Origin: Thalassia testudinum
Taxonomy: Eukaryota > Streptophyta > Magnoliopsida > Alismatales > Hydrocharitaceae
NCBI GenBank assembly: GCA_037157565.1
Contig: JAZHRO010000013.1
Span: 117,876,001 to 117,940,000, forward strand
DNA length: 64,000 nucleotides
Reading direction: 5' to 3'
Made by a program: the position numbers and the translations under genes. The notes below the pieces were generated by a model. That model was not told the DNA's origin and ran no database searches. It saw only the letters and a program-made list of their open reading frames with translations. Shown one piece after another: positions 1-10,417 of the stretch. Position 1 is the stretch's first letter, and each line of letters starts with the position of its first letter.

Positions 1-701
1 CTTAAGCTTCGCATTTTCCCAAACCTCTTGAGGACTATCCAGATCTTAGCGGATACTTGAATTTTTAAGCCTAAGAGTCTAGTCCAAGAGGCCTAAGATC
101 AGCGTTCCTACTAATCTCTTTTGTGTCTCATTAGCATTTTTTTCTTTCATGTTCTTTTTCTTGATGTGGTCTAGAACTTGGTTAATCCCTTAATTTCTTA
201 CTAATGACAATCTCTTTTCTTCTTTTCTTTTCATTTTGTGCTCCTTTTTTGACATTTTTCACTTTTCCTCCTTAAGTTTTGTATGGGCTCAAAATTTTCT
301 CTCCCCTGAGAATTTTTTTTTGTTCTTTTTCACCATTTTTTATTTTTTTGGTATTTTTGGCATATGAGATTTTTTGTAAGAACCCTTCTGAATTTTAATT
401 TCTATATGTTTGCACTTTACCACCCCCCCATGCCTAAGTTTTGCAATGTCTCATTGTAAACGGAGGGTATAAAACAGGTTTGGGTTCAAGGACTTAGAAC
501 AGGATTTTTCGGGTGGGTGAATGGGTTGGGAATGACTATTGTGGATGATTTCAGGCTCTGGCATGTGTACTAGAGATGGGATTGACTGCCCTAAGACCGA
601 ACTCAAGGTGCAATAGACGTGAAGTACAGATGGATAATAAGAAGGTTCTCAGGTTTCTGGAATGATGGGTTGCCTCCCGTTAAGTGCTAAATTCAACGCC
701 T
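1..701 (-). other. 3' non-coding region of Element A
   Basis: This stretch aligns in reverse complement with 16633-17290 of Element B. It includes the GGGAGGCAACCC-type motif at about 667-680, which in my recollection commonly follows the coding region of plant Athila/Tat elements. It also has the G-run motif (minus strand TTAGGCATGGGGGGG) at about 421-437, preceded by CAATG/CATTG arms. No credible gene is seen. The T-rich stretch 120-360 corresponds to the A-rich stretch after the same motif in B. Confidence 0.65.
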
Positions 702-1639
702 TCAGCTGAGCGGGAAATGGTATGGAGAGGGAGTGGTCAAATCAACTAAGTTTTGTAGAACAAGCACCTTGATCAAGAGCCTGGTTCAGATCAATTGGCT
801 GATGATGCAGCCCAAACCCAATCAATCTGGTGGTTTTATAAGTGTAGATCAAGAGATGTGGAAACCACCATATACTATGGAGCTCAGAATGATGTGGAAG
901 TGTGAATTCAGGGTTTGGCTGAGTCGAATCAGCCTGGTTAGAGTAGGGACCCGTAAAGTAATCAGTGGATAATGCGGAAACCCTACAAGAGTGATCAGCA
1001 AATGATGGAGCATGGTTTGTGATCTGATCAATGTCCGAAACTCGATAGAGATGTGGAGGCGAATCATCTGCAATTGGCTCAGTAAGAGGGAAATCAGAAT
1101 AAAAATTGAGTCCGGTTACGGGTCGAGGTTGAAAACGGGTTTGGACTTCAATAAGAATTGTGTATTAGAGCTCCTCTACAAAGGAATTACAGGTGGGTTC
1201 TGATGCATTCTCTCTCAACACAGTTCATTAAGTTAATTTAGCTTAATTACATGTAGAAGAAAGTAACTTAGGTTAACTCGAATTTGTGTCGGTTAGGTAG
1301 TATAGGGTTAAGTTAACCTAACATTTTAGATTTTATTACTTTTAATTGGTTGTTGTTCGCTGGGAGGTATATACTACTTAGAATTCACCAAGCTATTTAA
1401 AACAATTCATAGGAGGTATAATTAAATTAATTTTAATAACATGAATTTTGCGAAATGATTTAAATTTAAGAAATATGCAAAATTCCATATGAAAACACAT
1501 TTACTCAAATGATCTAATTTATTAGCAAGTAAACATGTTAGTTTCCAATTTATTTCAAAGGAATTAAGGCAAATAAGAGTTCTTCTAATCAAAGCATGCC
1601 TTATTACAACATTTGAAAGAAAAAAGAAATTGAAATTAA

Positions 1640-2065
1640 TACAAGAAAAATAATTTCTTTTCTTTATTTCTTCAGTCTCTCTCTCTCTCTTTTCTTCTTG
1701 TTTCTTTCTTTCTTTCTCTCTTTCTTTTATTTCTCTTTATCTTCTCTTTCACTTTTATTTTTCTCTTATATTTTCGAGCTCTTTTCTTTTTCCTCTCTTC
1801 TTTTCTATTCTGCCTTCCTTAGCTTCTTAATGTCTGCTTAGCCTCTTCCTTCTTTGCCTTTATGATTTCTTCTTCTTCCTTTCCTTCCTTAGCTCTTTCT
1901 TCTTCTTCCTTAATCTTCTTTCTTTCCTTCTTCCCTTAACATATTTCCTTACCTTCTGAGCCTTAGCCTTTCTTTCCTTAGTGTTTTTCCTTTAACACTT
2001 CGCCTTAAGCTCCTTCTGAACCTTTCTTCTGAACTTAGCCTTCCGAGCCTTGGCCTTCAACACTT
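1640..2065. repeat. pyrimidine-rich low-complexity tract in S1
   Basis: Over 400 bp of the plus strand is dominated by CTTT, CTTC and (CT)n runs, including a clean CT run near 1677-1692. Read in the LTR's own (minus) orientation it is purine-rich. Similar purine-rich stretches occur towards the 3' part of the LTRs of A, B and G, so it may be a family feature and not a random microsatellite. Confidence 0.7.
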
Positions 2066-2405
2066 CTTACTGAACTGAATCAGGTTTTTCTCTTCAACCA
2101 AAAATTTGTTAAGGATTTGTAGCTTAGACTTTTTGGGGATACACAGCACCCTTTGCAGGGTGGGACCAGACCCTACTAGGTCCTCGCCTGGTTCGATTAT
2201 GCTTTGATTTAATTTCGGTTCAAGTTTCGAGCCAAATCGGCCCAACGCCTCCCAGGCCTCGCCTTCCCAAGGCCACACATCCGCACGCCCACACAGGTGC
2301 ACACTCATAGGCACACACGCCCACACACACACACACGCATGCTCAAGTTCATTCGGTAACTGTGCGCTGAGCACTAACGACAGAAATGCCCTTTGCACAA
2401 AAACG

Positions 2406-2447
2406 TTTTATACCAAGGCGGCCGCTCATGGTTTACCGATGTGGGAC
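2406..2447 (-). promoter_or_regulatory. snRNA-type promoter pair in S1: USE + 24 bp + TATA
   Basis: Minus strand GTCCCACATCG (2437-2447) is an exact match to the plant snRNA upstream sequence element RTCCCACATCG. It is followed after exactly 24 bp by TATAAAA (2406-2412). The pair lies deep inside the LTR. The same arrangement occurs in eight other LTRs here. Confidence 0.6.
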
Positions 2448-5400
2448 TATAGTTCCCCCTTCCAGAGAAAACTTCAGATGGGGATAACTCCTAGCTCAGA
2501 GCTCCAATTCAAGCAAACAAAAGCTTGTTGGAAAGCTCTTGAGTTGCTCTACAAGATTATAGTGTCAATTTAATATTAAGAGGAAGATTTTCTCTTCGAT
2601 TTGAAGAGCGAAATTATAGGTTTTCTACGGGTATTTCTGCCTGGAAAATGGAATTGATGTTACAGAGTCCACATTTTAGATTGTCTCTCTCAGTTAAGGT
2701 TCTAAATAGGTTCTACAAATTATTCTGCAGCTTCAAGTATGGTCTTTAAGCTCTTAGAAGCTTCAGGAAACACAGAGAAGCTTAAAGCTTCTCTGAAAGC
2801 TTCAGAGAGTGTATTCAAACATGAAAAAGACCTAACAGATAGCTAAAATCATTTTCAATCGATTGAAATAGCTTCTGGAGGTTGTTATCAACTCTTTTAG
2901 GTAGAATTTACAATCAAAACTCAACAAAAATCCACTACTAACAGTTTGGGTTCAAAAACAACCCAAACTGGCAGTACTTGAAATCCACTCGAATTACTTA
3001 TCTTAGCTTAACCAATTCATTTTAAAATCGTTCATAGACATCTCAGAATCAATTTAAGCTCATCAAATCATCAAATTGAGTCCAGAATCAAGGCTTCAAG
3101 CTTGGGTTTGACTGTAAGGCCTTAAATTTTGACTTTCTATTCTAAGCCTTTTCTTATGAAATTAACACCTAAAATAGCATCTTCTCAACCCTAGGAACTT
3201 GCTCAAACCCTTAGATAGATGTTTGGACTTAGGAATCTAGGGTTTCATGCTCGTCTCCTGAACTCAAAAAGTGGTATGTTCATCAGAGTAATCAGGAGGT
3301 TGTTACAGAGATTTGAGCACAGAATTAACTTCAGTGCATTGCACTGAAGCTTCTAAATTCATTAAATGCATCTTTAAGCTTTCTGACAGACTTCTCCAAC
3401 TCCGCCGGAGTTGGAGAAGATGAAGGTCCAACTACAACTCCAGATATAAAAATCCCAAATAAATGACCTCAAAATGATCAGTGATCCATATTTTATCATT
3501 CTAGAGCTTCTCACCAAGTTTAATAGGCTGAAGAACACATTTGACTCGCTGTAGCTCGTTGGAGCTCCGGTGAGTCCAGAAAAAGTGCAAATTGTGTACA
3601 GAATGAAAAAGTGTTCCATTTTCGACTTGAAAAGATTCCTGAGGTCACAAGGATCCTCAGGATCGCATGAAATTCTTCATTTGCTCATTAGATTTATGAT
3701 TTATCAGTGAATTCGATTTGAATAAAATCTGAGTTTGTTGAGGCTCAAGACTTGATCTCCCACTCAATTGAGTGGTCAAGACAAGTCAAAGAGTGATTGC
3801 GATCATAAATATATAGTTAATTTAAGCTTTTAACTACACCTGAGCTGCCGTTGACAGTGAGCTCAGGAGCTTAAATAGAATTAGGCGTTTAAGTTATATG
3901 TCATATTTAATCAAATTATAGTGATAATTAGGATCTTTTAGTGATGAATAGATGATGGAGGATCTAATGGAGGTGAAATTAGGTCAACTACTGCTGCCAT
4001 GGATCGCAGAAGTAGTTGATGGAGGTGGAAGTGGATTAGGCGAATTAGTGATCAAATTAGGAATTAAATGTGGTAGAAGTGATCATGGAAGATAGAGGAA
4101 GATGATCAGTGGTTTAAAAAGACAAAATTAAGGCTCTGGCAAGCTCAAGGAGCTCACCGAAGTCGAGGAAGATGAAATATGAAATCTGACATTACAACTA
4201 ACTACCTACCTAATTAACTATCTAAACTATTCTACTCCTACTCCTATCCTACTGTTACCTGGATGAAGGGGTCAGAGGAACTTCGTCGACGGCTCATGAT
4301 GGAGGAGTGAAATCAGAGGGTAGTTGGAAGATCTTCGGTGGCGGCTGTGAGGTGAAGTAGAGGAACTCCTTAGTCAGTGCCTGTGTCCAGAGACGCGACT
4401 GACCTCGGCGGAGTTCCAGACCTAATTAATGTGGACGGAGGAAGTCGGATTATGTGGTGGAAGATCGCTGGAGTTGCAGAGGGAATGGCCTATCGGGTTG
4501 GCTGTAGTGAAGAACAGGGAAGGGAGCCAACTTGAAGAAAACCAGGGGGGTCAGGATGTATTTATAGTTGACGACGACGAAGGAGGTGGAATCTGGACGC
4601 GATTGAGGCTAGGAGGAGGATAACCACCAGCATCTTCTCCGACGACGGTGAAGTTATCTCCAACCCTAAATTAAGATAAAAGTGTCATCCAGACCGATGG
4701 ATGAAGATGAGATGGTGAACGCAAGCTCCAGGAGCTTGAAGAAGGAGAGATGACGTCGGATGGGCGATGATTGTGTGGTGGTTGCACCTTCAGTCGTCAG
4801 CCGTTCAATTAGTTGAAGAGAAGAAGAAGAAGAAGAAGTCAAGGACCTATTTGCAGTGAATCCTAAGGACCTAAATAGAAAATAAGAACCTGATTGGAAT
4901 AAAATATAAGGACCAAAATGTAAACTTAGGTTTTCAAGGTTTATTTTAATTTAGATCTTTTTCAACTTTTTATATATGATTATAATAAGGTAATTATTAT
5001 ATTTAGACCTTGAATTTACATTATTGGCCTTTTTAGATTAATTTATTTAATTAAGTATTATTACTTAAGTTATTACATACTTAGGTATATATTATGCTTA
5101 AGTTAGTTAATGTATTAATTAGGTGAATGATTAGTAATATTTCGAGTCTAATTATTAATTATATTATTAATAATATTAATTGGATGATAAAATAGCATTT
5201 TAAACTTATTTTAAGGTCCTTTACTATTTATCCCTTATTTAATAATTAACCCATATATTCACATATTCATAGCTAATTAACTAGGAAGATTATTTAATTA
5301 GGGGTAATTAGAGATCATGATGAGCTTCTCATCAGGTTCATTCAGAGAGTCCTCATAGTAGCCATCAAATTCAAAAGTGAATGCCTGAAGAGTGTTTATA

Positions 5401-6518
5401 GGATGAGGAAAATCTGAGTCAAGAAAGGATTCGAACTCTGGGTTGCAGTCACTTATTACATATTCTGGTTTTGATTCCTAAGGATCGAAAAGAAATGATT
5501 CCATCTCATTGGAACCTGAATTTAAATTAGTGATCTCGAAATCTGGGACCTCAGTGTCGGAGTCGAAGAATGAATCATGTGAGCTGAGGTCGTAGATTGG
5601 CTCGTCGTAGTCAGGAAACAAAGGTTCTCTGAAATCATGGCAAGATTTGAAATCATCGGAGAAATTACGAAAATCAAGTTCTAAATGAGATCGAGATCAA
5701 GGGTTCCACCACAGAATAAATCATACAATGTAGACTCAGCAGCCTGACTTGGGTCTAGCCTATATGTAGATTCTGAGCTTAAAAAGGTGTCCTTATCTAG
5801 TCTAGGATCAAGTTCTAGGCTTGTAGGAATGACCCAATCAGAACCCCACTCTTCCAACTCCTCGATTTCTGTATCGTAGATTGGCGTGACTTCCAAGAAA
5901 TTGATCTGTATCTCTGAGGATGTTGGATAGGGATATTCATCAAATAAAGGCCCACAATCATACTCTTCATTTAAACTTTGATCTTCATCATACGGGGCCT
6001 TGTAATCTTCCCAATAAGATTCAGATCCAGATTCTAGGCTGAGGATGTGGGTTGAATCACTAGAATCTAGGTCAGAATTACCTTCGAGGGTCACCTTATC
6101 AGAATAATGTTGGTGCTAGAGCACCACGATCATTTGTTTTGATGATAACAAAACACGTGTTATTTAACATTTGCAATTTGAGTCCTAGATTTCAGGTCAA
6201 TTGCAAATGTGGACGTGTTTAGACGGAACTCGAGCTCGCATCCAGGACGGATTGGAGGAGCTTGATGGAAAACAGAGGAGGTTCGCGTGGAGCGAAAGAT
6301 TGAAGATGGAAGGAAATGAAGAATAGGATAGATTTCCTTCTTTTGTACTTGTTGTATTTTTCGTTTCTTTTGTTGCTCTTTATTTCCTTAGATATTTCAT
6401 GTTAAAGAGCCTCAAAGAACCCTAACAGTAGTCCTAGGAACACCGGCACAACCCTAGGATACTTAGGTTTTCTGTATAATACTTAGAAAACCAATATAGG
6501 GTTCAAACAACACTTCCA

Positions 6519-7056
6519 GACGTCTAATTCCCAAATCAGACGTCTGATAAAGCATTTTAAGACGTCTGACTGTTGTTTCAGACGTCTGATAACTGTTAGG
6601 CTGGACATAGCTAGTTCTGTCTGATGAAATCAGATGTCCATACCTTAGTCCAGACGTCTCAGAAGACGTCTGATGAATTTGCCAGACGTCTAATTAGTGG
6701 ACCGTTGGCTGGCTTAGCAAACAGTCAAGAATATGACCGTTAGAGCCTTATCAGATGTCCTTAGGTCTTTTCAGACGTCTGATAAATGACCGTTTTGCCT
6801 CGGCTGACCCAAAATCTCTTCTCAGATATTTTCTAGCCATTGCAACGTTTGGAAATCAATTCCCACAGTAAAAGTAGGCTTCCAGACGTCCATACTTAGT
6901 TCCAGACGTCTTGTATGTCATCTGATCGACTTGCACAAGAACCCTGTTTAGATCTGATTCAAGTCAGGGAGAAACCCGCATAGAATCAGACGTCTGACCT
7001 TGAAATCAGACGTCTTCAAGTGGCCTTCCAGACGTCTGATGCCATAGTTAGATGTC
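6519..7056 (+). promoter_or_regulatory. array of GACGTC (bZIP C-box-like) palindromes in the U3 of S2
   Basis: Thirteen GACGTC cores start at 6519, 6539, 6561, 6581, 6653, 6665, 6685, 6774, 6895, 6905, 6989, 7009 and 7031. Most sit in CAGACGTCTGAT-like context. Three decayed GATGTC copies lie near 6633, 6753 and 7051. The array lies 130-650 bp upstream of the TATA box, where enhancer sites are expected. GACGTC is the established C-box core bound by plant bZIP factors; actual binding is inferred. Confidence 0.6.
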
Positions 7057-7168
7057 TGATAACCCTGTCAAATGTAATCATTGTCCTGATTTCGGCCTGA
7101 TTCTCTTGGACTTTGTTCCCAACGGCTATGGAAGCTTTTCTAAGCCTTCCAAAGCCTTCCTAAGGCCT

Positions 7169-7180
7169 CTATAAATAGAG
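7169..7180 (+). promoter_or_regulatory. TATA box of S2
   Basis: CTCTATAAATAG with a GC-rich downstream flank, 1.06 kb from the LTR start. This is the usual place for the Pol II promoter of an LTR. Confidence 0.65.
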
Positions 7181-8616
7181 GGGAGCCTTTTCACACCAAG
7201 AGAAACACAAGACACACTTAAGCAACATACTTCCACTCTCTTGTGTCCAAGAAGCTCTTGCTCTCTAAGCTCAAGTTCTACATCTTGAGAGCATCATTCC
7301 CTTCGCGCACCCGCTCTCTCGCCGTTGTCTACGAGAGCGACATTGCGCCGTTGCGTGGCTCACGCACCCGCGTCATCATCGACGCACTCCTTGCAAAGGG
7401 GAGTTTCCTTATTCCTATAGAAGCTAGGCTTATAATTACTTTGTTGGCTCGATAGGACTTGTTGTTTCTTTTATCTTTGTTATTTTGTTGGGTATTCGCT
7501 TTGCGAATTCCCGTCTCCTTCGTGGGACAAAATCCTTCTCGTGGAGAGAAGGGGTTGAGGAACGCTACCCTCGTACTTGTAGCGTGGTTGTACTGAGGTT
7601 GAATCACCCTCGTTTTAAAGTGATTCGATTAGTGGATTTGATCAACTAGGTTGATCGGAAAATCCTAACTCGAGAGGGTTAGGTGGTGGTTTTCACCCGG
7701 TTTGGGTTTCCACCTAAAAATTACTTGTGTACATTTTGTGATTGCTTATTTTGTGAGATTGCTTTATATATTTTATTTCCGCAATTATTACGTCACCCCT
7801 CCTCATAGGGAAGAAATTTCAAATAAGGGGCAGGATTTACACCCTCAAGCGATTCTATTCTAATCTCATCATTACAGGAGTCTTGGAATTCTATACTTGG
7901 TGAACCAGGATTTTGGTTTTCTAGGGCTAGCTCAAAATTGTGTTCTCCTACAATTGGGACTTCCCAACCTAATTCAGTGTCAGGCATGTTATATTCCATC
8001 TGGGTTGGGACTCCACAAAAACCTTGTACCTTAAACCCGAGATTTGGGAAATCAGATGGGTCCTCAATACTATTCCAAGATAGTTCATTATCTGTTTGGG
8101 GCATGTACGTGTATTTCTGATCGATAACTTGTTTCAATAATCTCATCATCTCTTCCCATTTTTCAAGATCATCTTGGTGTTGTTCCCAAAGTACAGGATT
8201 GGTCATGCATTGGAGGTATTCAAAGTTATGTAATTTTTTATCTCAATGTATCCTGTTATGAGAATGTCTCGGGTTGATCCTTTTGTAGCTTCTGTTAATA
8301 ACAATTGGGCACAGTTTATGATGAAGGTTGTTGTTGTTGGTACACTAACCTGAATGTCTTCTACTGGTTTTAAGGTTTTGTATTCAATTTCATAAAATTC
8401 AAGGGCATCCTCAATCATTCTATCTCTCATGGATCTTTGTGATTCAGGTTTCTTAATTGGTATTCCTAAGTAACTAGGCTGCATATTTGGGTCTGATGGT
8501 GGAATCAAGATGTAGAATCAGAATTCACGTTTGGATCGAAGTGATTTGATCTGAATAGAGACTCCCAAAGAAAATCTATGTGTGTGCTCTAAAGAGAAAG
8601 GATGAGGGATTGGATG

Positions 8617-8870
8617 TGATGTTGACCCAATCAAGGCACCCAAAGATGTTTGGATGACTATGGAGGTTCGGGGCGGATGATACCCCTGGATTAGCAAGTC
8701 GTCCACTTGAGAATTACCTGGGCAGCCAGAGAGGGAGAGTCCCGCAAAGGCCCCTACACGATAAAGCATTCCCATGGGTTATAGGGTTTCCCCCACCTGT
8801 CCTCTCTTGTCACTGAGATTCCAGATAGACCAGAATGGGGGTTTTGACCTCTTAAGTCTACCACTTTTAT
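8617..8870 (-). other. conserved leader block of Element A (packaging-signal-like position)
   Basis: Reverse complement aligns with B 14301-14550 and F 43206-43460, with far better conservation than the flanking leader. Shared runs include CATTCTGGTCTA, GTGTAGGGG and CCCCGAACCTCCATAGTCA-like sequence. It lies between the mini-exon donor and the gag-like ATG. A small frame here starts with ATG, but the B counterpart starts with GTG and F has stops, so conservation of RNA is more likely than of a peptide. Confidence 0.55.
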
Positions 8871-9396
8871 TTAAGAGCAAAGGTGCCTAGGATTCTACTT
8901 GAACTTTAGATGTATTGAGTGCAAAAGTAACTTACTTTCAAGGTTGGTTGACCCAACAAGGGGGTCAACTTCACCTATTTCTCCTTTGAGAAGATTTAAG
9001 TCCTTTCTTTTAGGATTCAAGTGAAATTAAGAGCTTGAATTTTAGGGTTTCTCTTGAATATGTCTTTTCAAGTAAGGCTTAGGCACACCTCTTTTTGGAA
9101 TAGTTGATTCTTGCTTAGAAAGATGTGTCTCTAAAATCCTAAATTGGAATCCTTAATTTGGCTCAAGTTTTGGTCCAATTTAGTTGCCAAAAATATGGTA
9201 TCTAGGGCTCAATCAAGAAGGTGGTAGCCCTAGTTACCTTAAGTAGATGCACAAATCAATATTTGTTGTTGAAATCAAAATCAAGCAACTTTGGTGACTT
9301 AGCTAAATATGGAAAACAGGTAGCCCTATTTGATTTTTATCTTGTTTCTCCTTTTCAGAATGAGGGGCATAAGGGAAAGGACTAATTAGAGATTAC

Positions 9397-9445
9397 TTGC
9401 CCCGGGTGTGTTTGCTGTGCGGCCATCTTCCTTGAATCTTCTCCC
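9397..9445 (-). other. candidate leader mini-exon of Element A
   Basis: On the minus strand ATTATTTCAG precedes and GTAATC follows a 49-nt segment containing GGCCGCACAGCAAACAC. It sits about 80 nt downstream of the primer site. Comparable segments bounded by AG and GT lie at the same place in B, F and H. Confidence 0.45.
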
Positions 9446-9527
9446 CTGAAATAATCATAACAAAAGAGATGTATCAAGTTAGTACCAAATCAGAAATTGT
9501 GATCAAGATTCCTAAATCACCCATTGC

Positions 9528-9545
9528 TCCTCGGCAACGGTGCCA
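9528..9545 (-). other. primer-binding site of Element A (tRNA-Asp type)
   Basis: Minus strand TGGCACCGTTGCCGAGGA matches the complement of the plant tRNA-Asp 3' end with two transitions. It lies 3 bp from the LTR end at 9549. Confidence 0.8.
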
Positions 9546-10116
9546 AAATATTTAACGGGTGAGATCAGGGTTTTAAAATCAATGCGTCGTAGTATAGTTG
9601 AAATCGCTCGAAAATAAATAGATTTTATTACTTGAAGTTTTAAGTTAGAGGTTGAACACATGGAGCAAATTGGGGTTTAAAAAATCAAGAGCGCAACTTT
9701 AAAATTGAATATAATATGAAATGAAAATCAGAGTTGTAATGCAAAATAGTAAATGTAATCACTGAACATCAATGTATAAAGGAAGCACAAAAAAAATGGA
9801 CATCTGATTTGTGAATCAGACGTCTTAAACTTGTGATCGCTATAGTGCTTTATTTCTTCTTTTTCTCTCTTCTTTAATCTATCTCTGATCTTCTCTAGCT
9901 GCTTCCTTCCTTCTTCTTCTCTTTCTTTTCTTTGTGCCTGTGCCTTTGCTTCTTCTTCTTCTTTTCTTTCTCTATGGCTCCTCTTTCTTTTGCCTTCAGT
10001 TCTTTCTCCTTCTCTCTCTTCTTTCAGCCTTCAGCCTCTTCCTCTTCAGTTCTTGCCTTCTCTTCCCTTAGTTTCTCTAGCTTTCGCCCTCTTCTTCTCC
10101 TTCCCTACGAGAGAGC

Positions 10117-10352
10117 AAAACCTACCCCTACTCGCCCCCATGATCTCTCTTCCTCTTTCTCTCTTAGGCTCGCTCTCCCAGAGCCGCTTCTGAAGTAATC
10201 GGGTCAGGTACGCGCCTGGAACCAGGCCCACTGGCATGAGGTGGTGAGCGAGGAGTGCAGGTCGGGTATATGGGTCAAGCCAGGATCGTAAGGATCGGGT
10301 CACGGATGAGGTAGTGATAGGTGAGTGGGACCTCACCCCGTGGTCAGGAGGC
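10117..10352 (-). ncRNA. candidate Pol III transcript unit in A's LTR
   Basis: Runs from about 25 nt downstream of the TATA-like box (10376-10382) to a T4 run on the minus strand (10117-10120). No other T4 run occurs in between. It contains the block GGCTCTTCGCC...GGGGTGAGGTCCC shared with B and G. Existence of the RNA is inferred from promoter spacing and terminator position only. Confidence 0.3.
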
Positions 10353-10375
10353 GAAGAGCCTTAATCACTTTTTCA

Positions 10376-10417
10376 ATTTATTTCACTGCAGCCGCTCACT
10401 CACTTCTGAGGTGGGAC
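10376..10417 (-). promoter_or_regulatory. snRNA-type promoter pair in A's LTR: USE + 24 bp + TATA-like
   Basis: Minus strand GTCCCACCTCA (10407-10417), 24 bp, then AATAAAT (10376-10382). The USE is the right arm of a perfect GGTGGGAC-N5-GTCCCACC hairpin, as in Element B. Confidence 0.5.

Larger units (their letters stand above)
1201..5334 (-). mobile_element. S1: 4.1 kb solo LTR, TSD GGTTC
   Basis: In minus orientation it starts TGATGAGAAGCTCATCA and ends AATGCATCA, flanked by perfect 5-bp duplications GGTTC (1196-1200 and 5335-5339). Its excision point falls inside the Element A frame. No primer site, polypurine tract or coding domain was found, so it is read as a solo LTR left by LTR-LTR recombination. 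At 4134 bp it is unusually long. It belongs with E'', E-left and E-right (similar GGATACACAGCAC block at about 2137 and 39399, same orientation). Contents include a CT-rich simple-sequence tract (about 1640-2060) and an AT-rich part at 4900-5330. Predicted ORFs inside it are small and unconserved. Confidence 0.85.
6108..7821 (+). mobile_element. S2: 1.7 kb solo LTR, Ty1/copia SIRE/Maximus-like, TSD AATAA
   Basis: Begins TGTTGGTGCTAGAGCACCA and ends GAAGAAATTTCA, flanked by AATAA (6103-6107, 7822-7826). The join reconstructs the Element A frame exactly. Assignment to SIRE/Maximus rests on recalled LTR features: GATGATAACAAA near the start, TTTCACCCGG...GGGTTTCCAC at about 7691-7713, and a C-rich TCACCCCTCCTC near the end. 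A TATA box at 7169-7180 sets plus orientation with about 1.06 kb of U3. The U3 holds an array of GACGTC palindromes. ORFs at 7243-7607 lie in R/U5 and are not convincing genes. No internal region is present, so it is a solo LTR. Confidence 0.85.
702..8484 (-). pseudogene. gag-like ORF of Element A, broken by two solo LTRs
   Basis: This is the counterpart of the intact 623-codon frame of Element B. The start is taken at the ATG at 8484, matching B's start. Pieces in order are 8484-8204, 8206-7822, 6107-5340 and 1195-702. The shared N-terminal part includes MIEDALEFYEI, VPTTTxFIINCAQ and LTNPVLWEQHQD. The central part shares GPLFDEYP and YRLDPxQAA, and the last codons precede the same TGA. A frameshift near 8204, S2 at 6108-7821, S1 at 1201-5334 and several stops destroy it. 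Removing S2 and one AATAA, or S1 and one GGTTC, restores a continuous alignment with B, which proves these were insertions. I do not recognise a CCHC knuckle or pol motif. Function is unknown. Confidence 0.8.
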
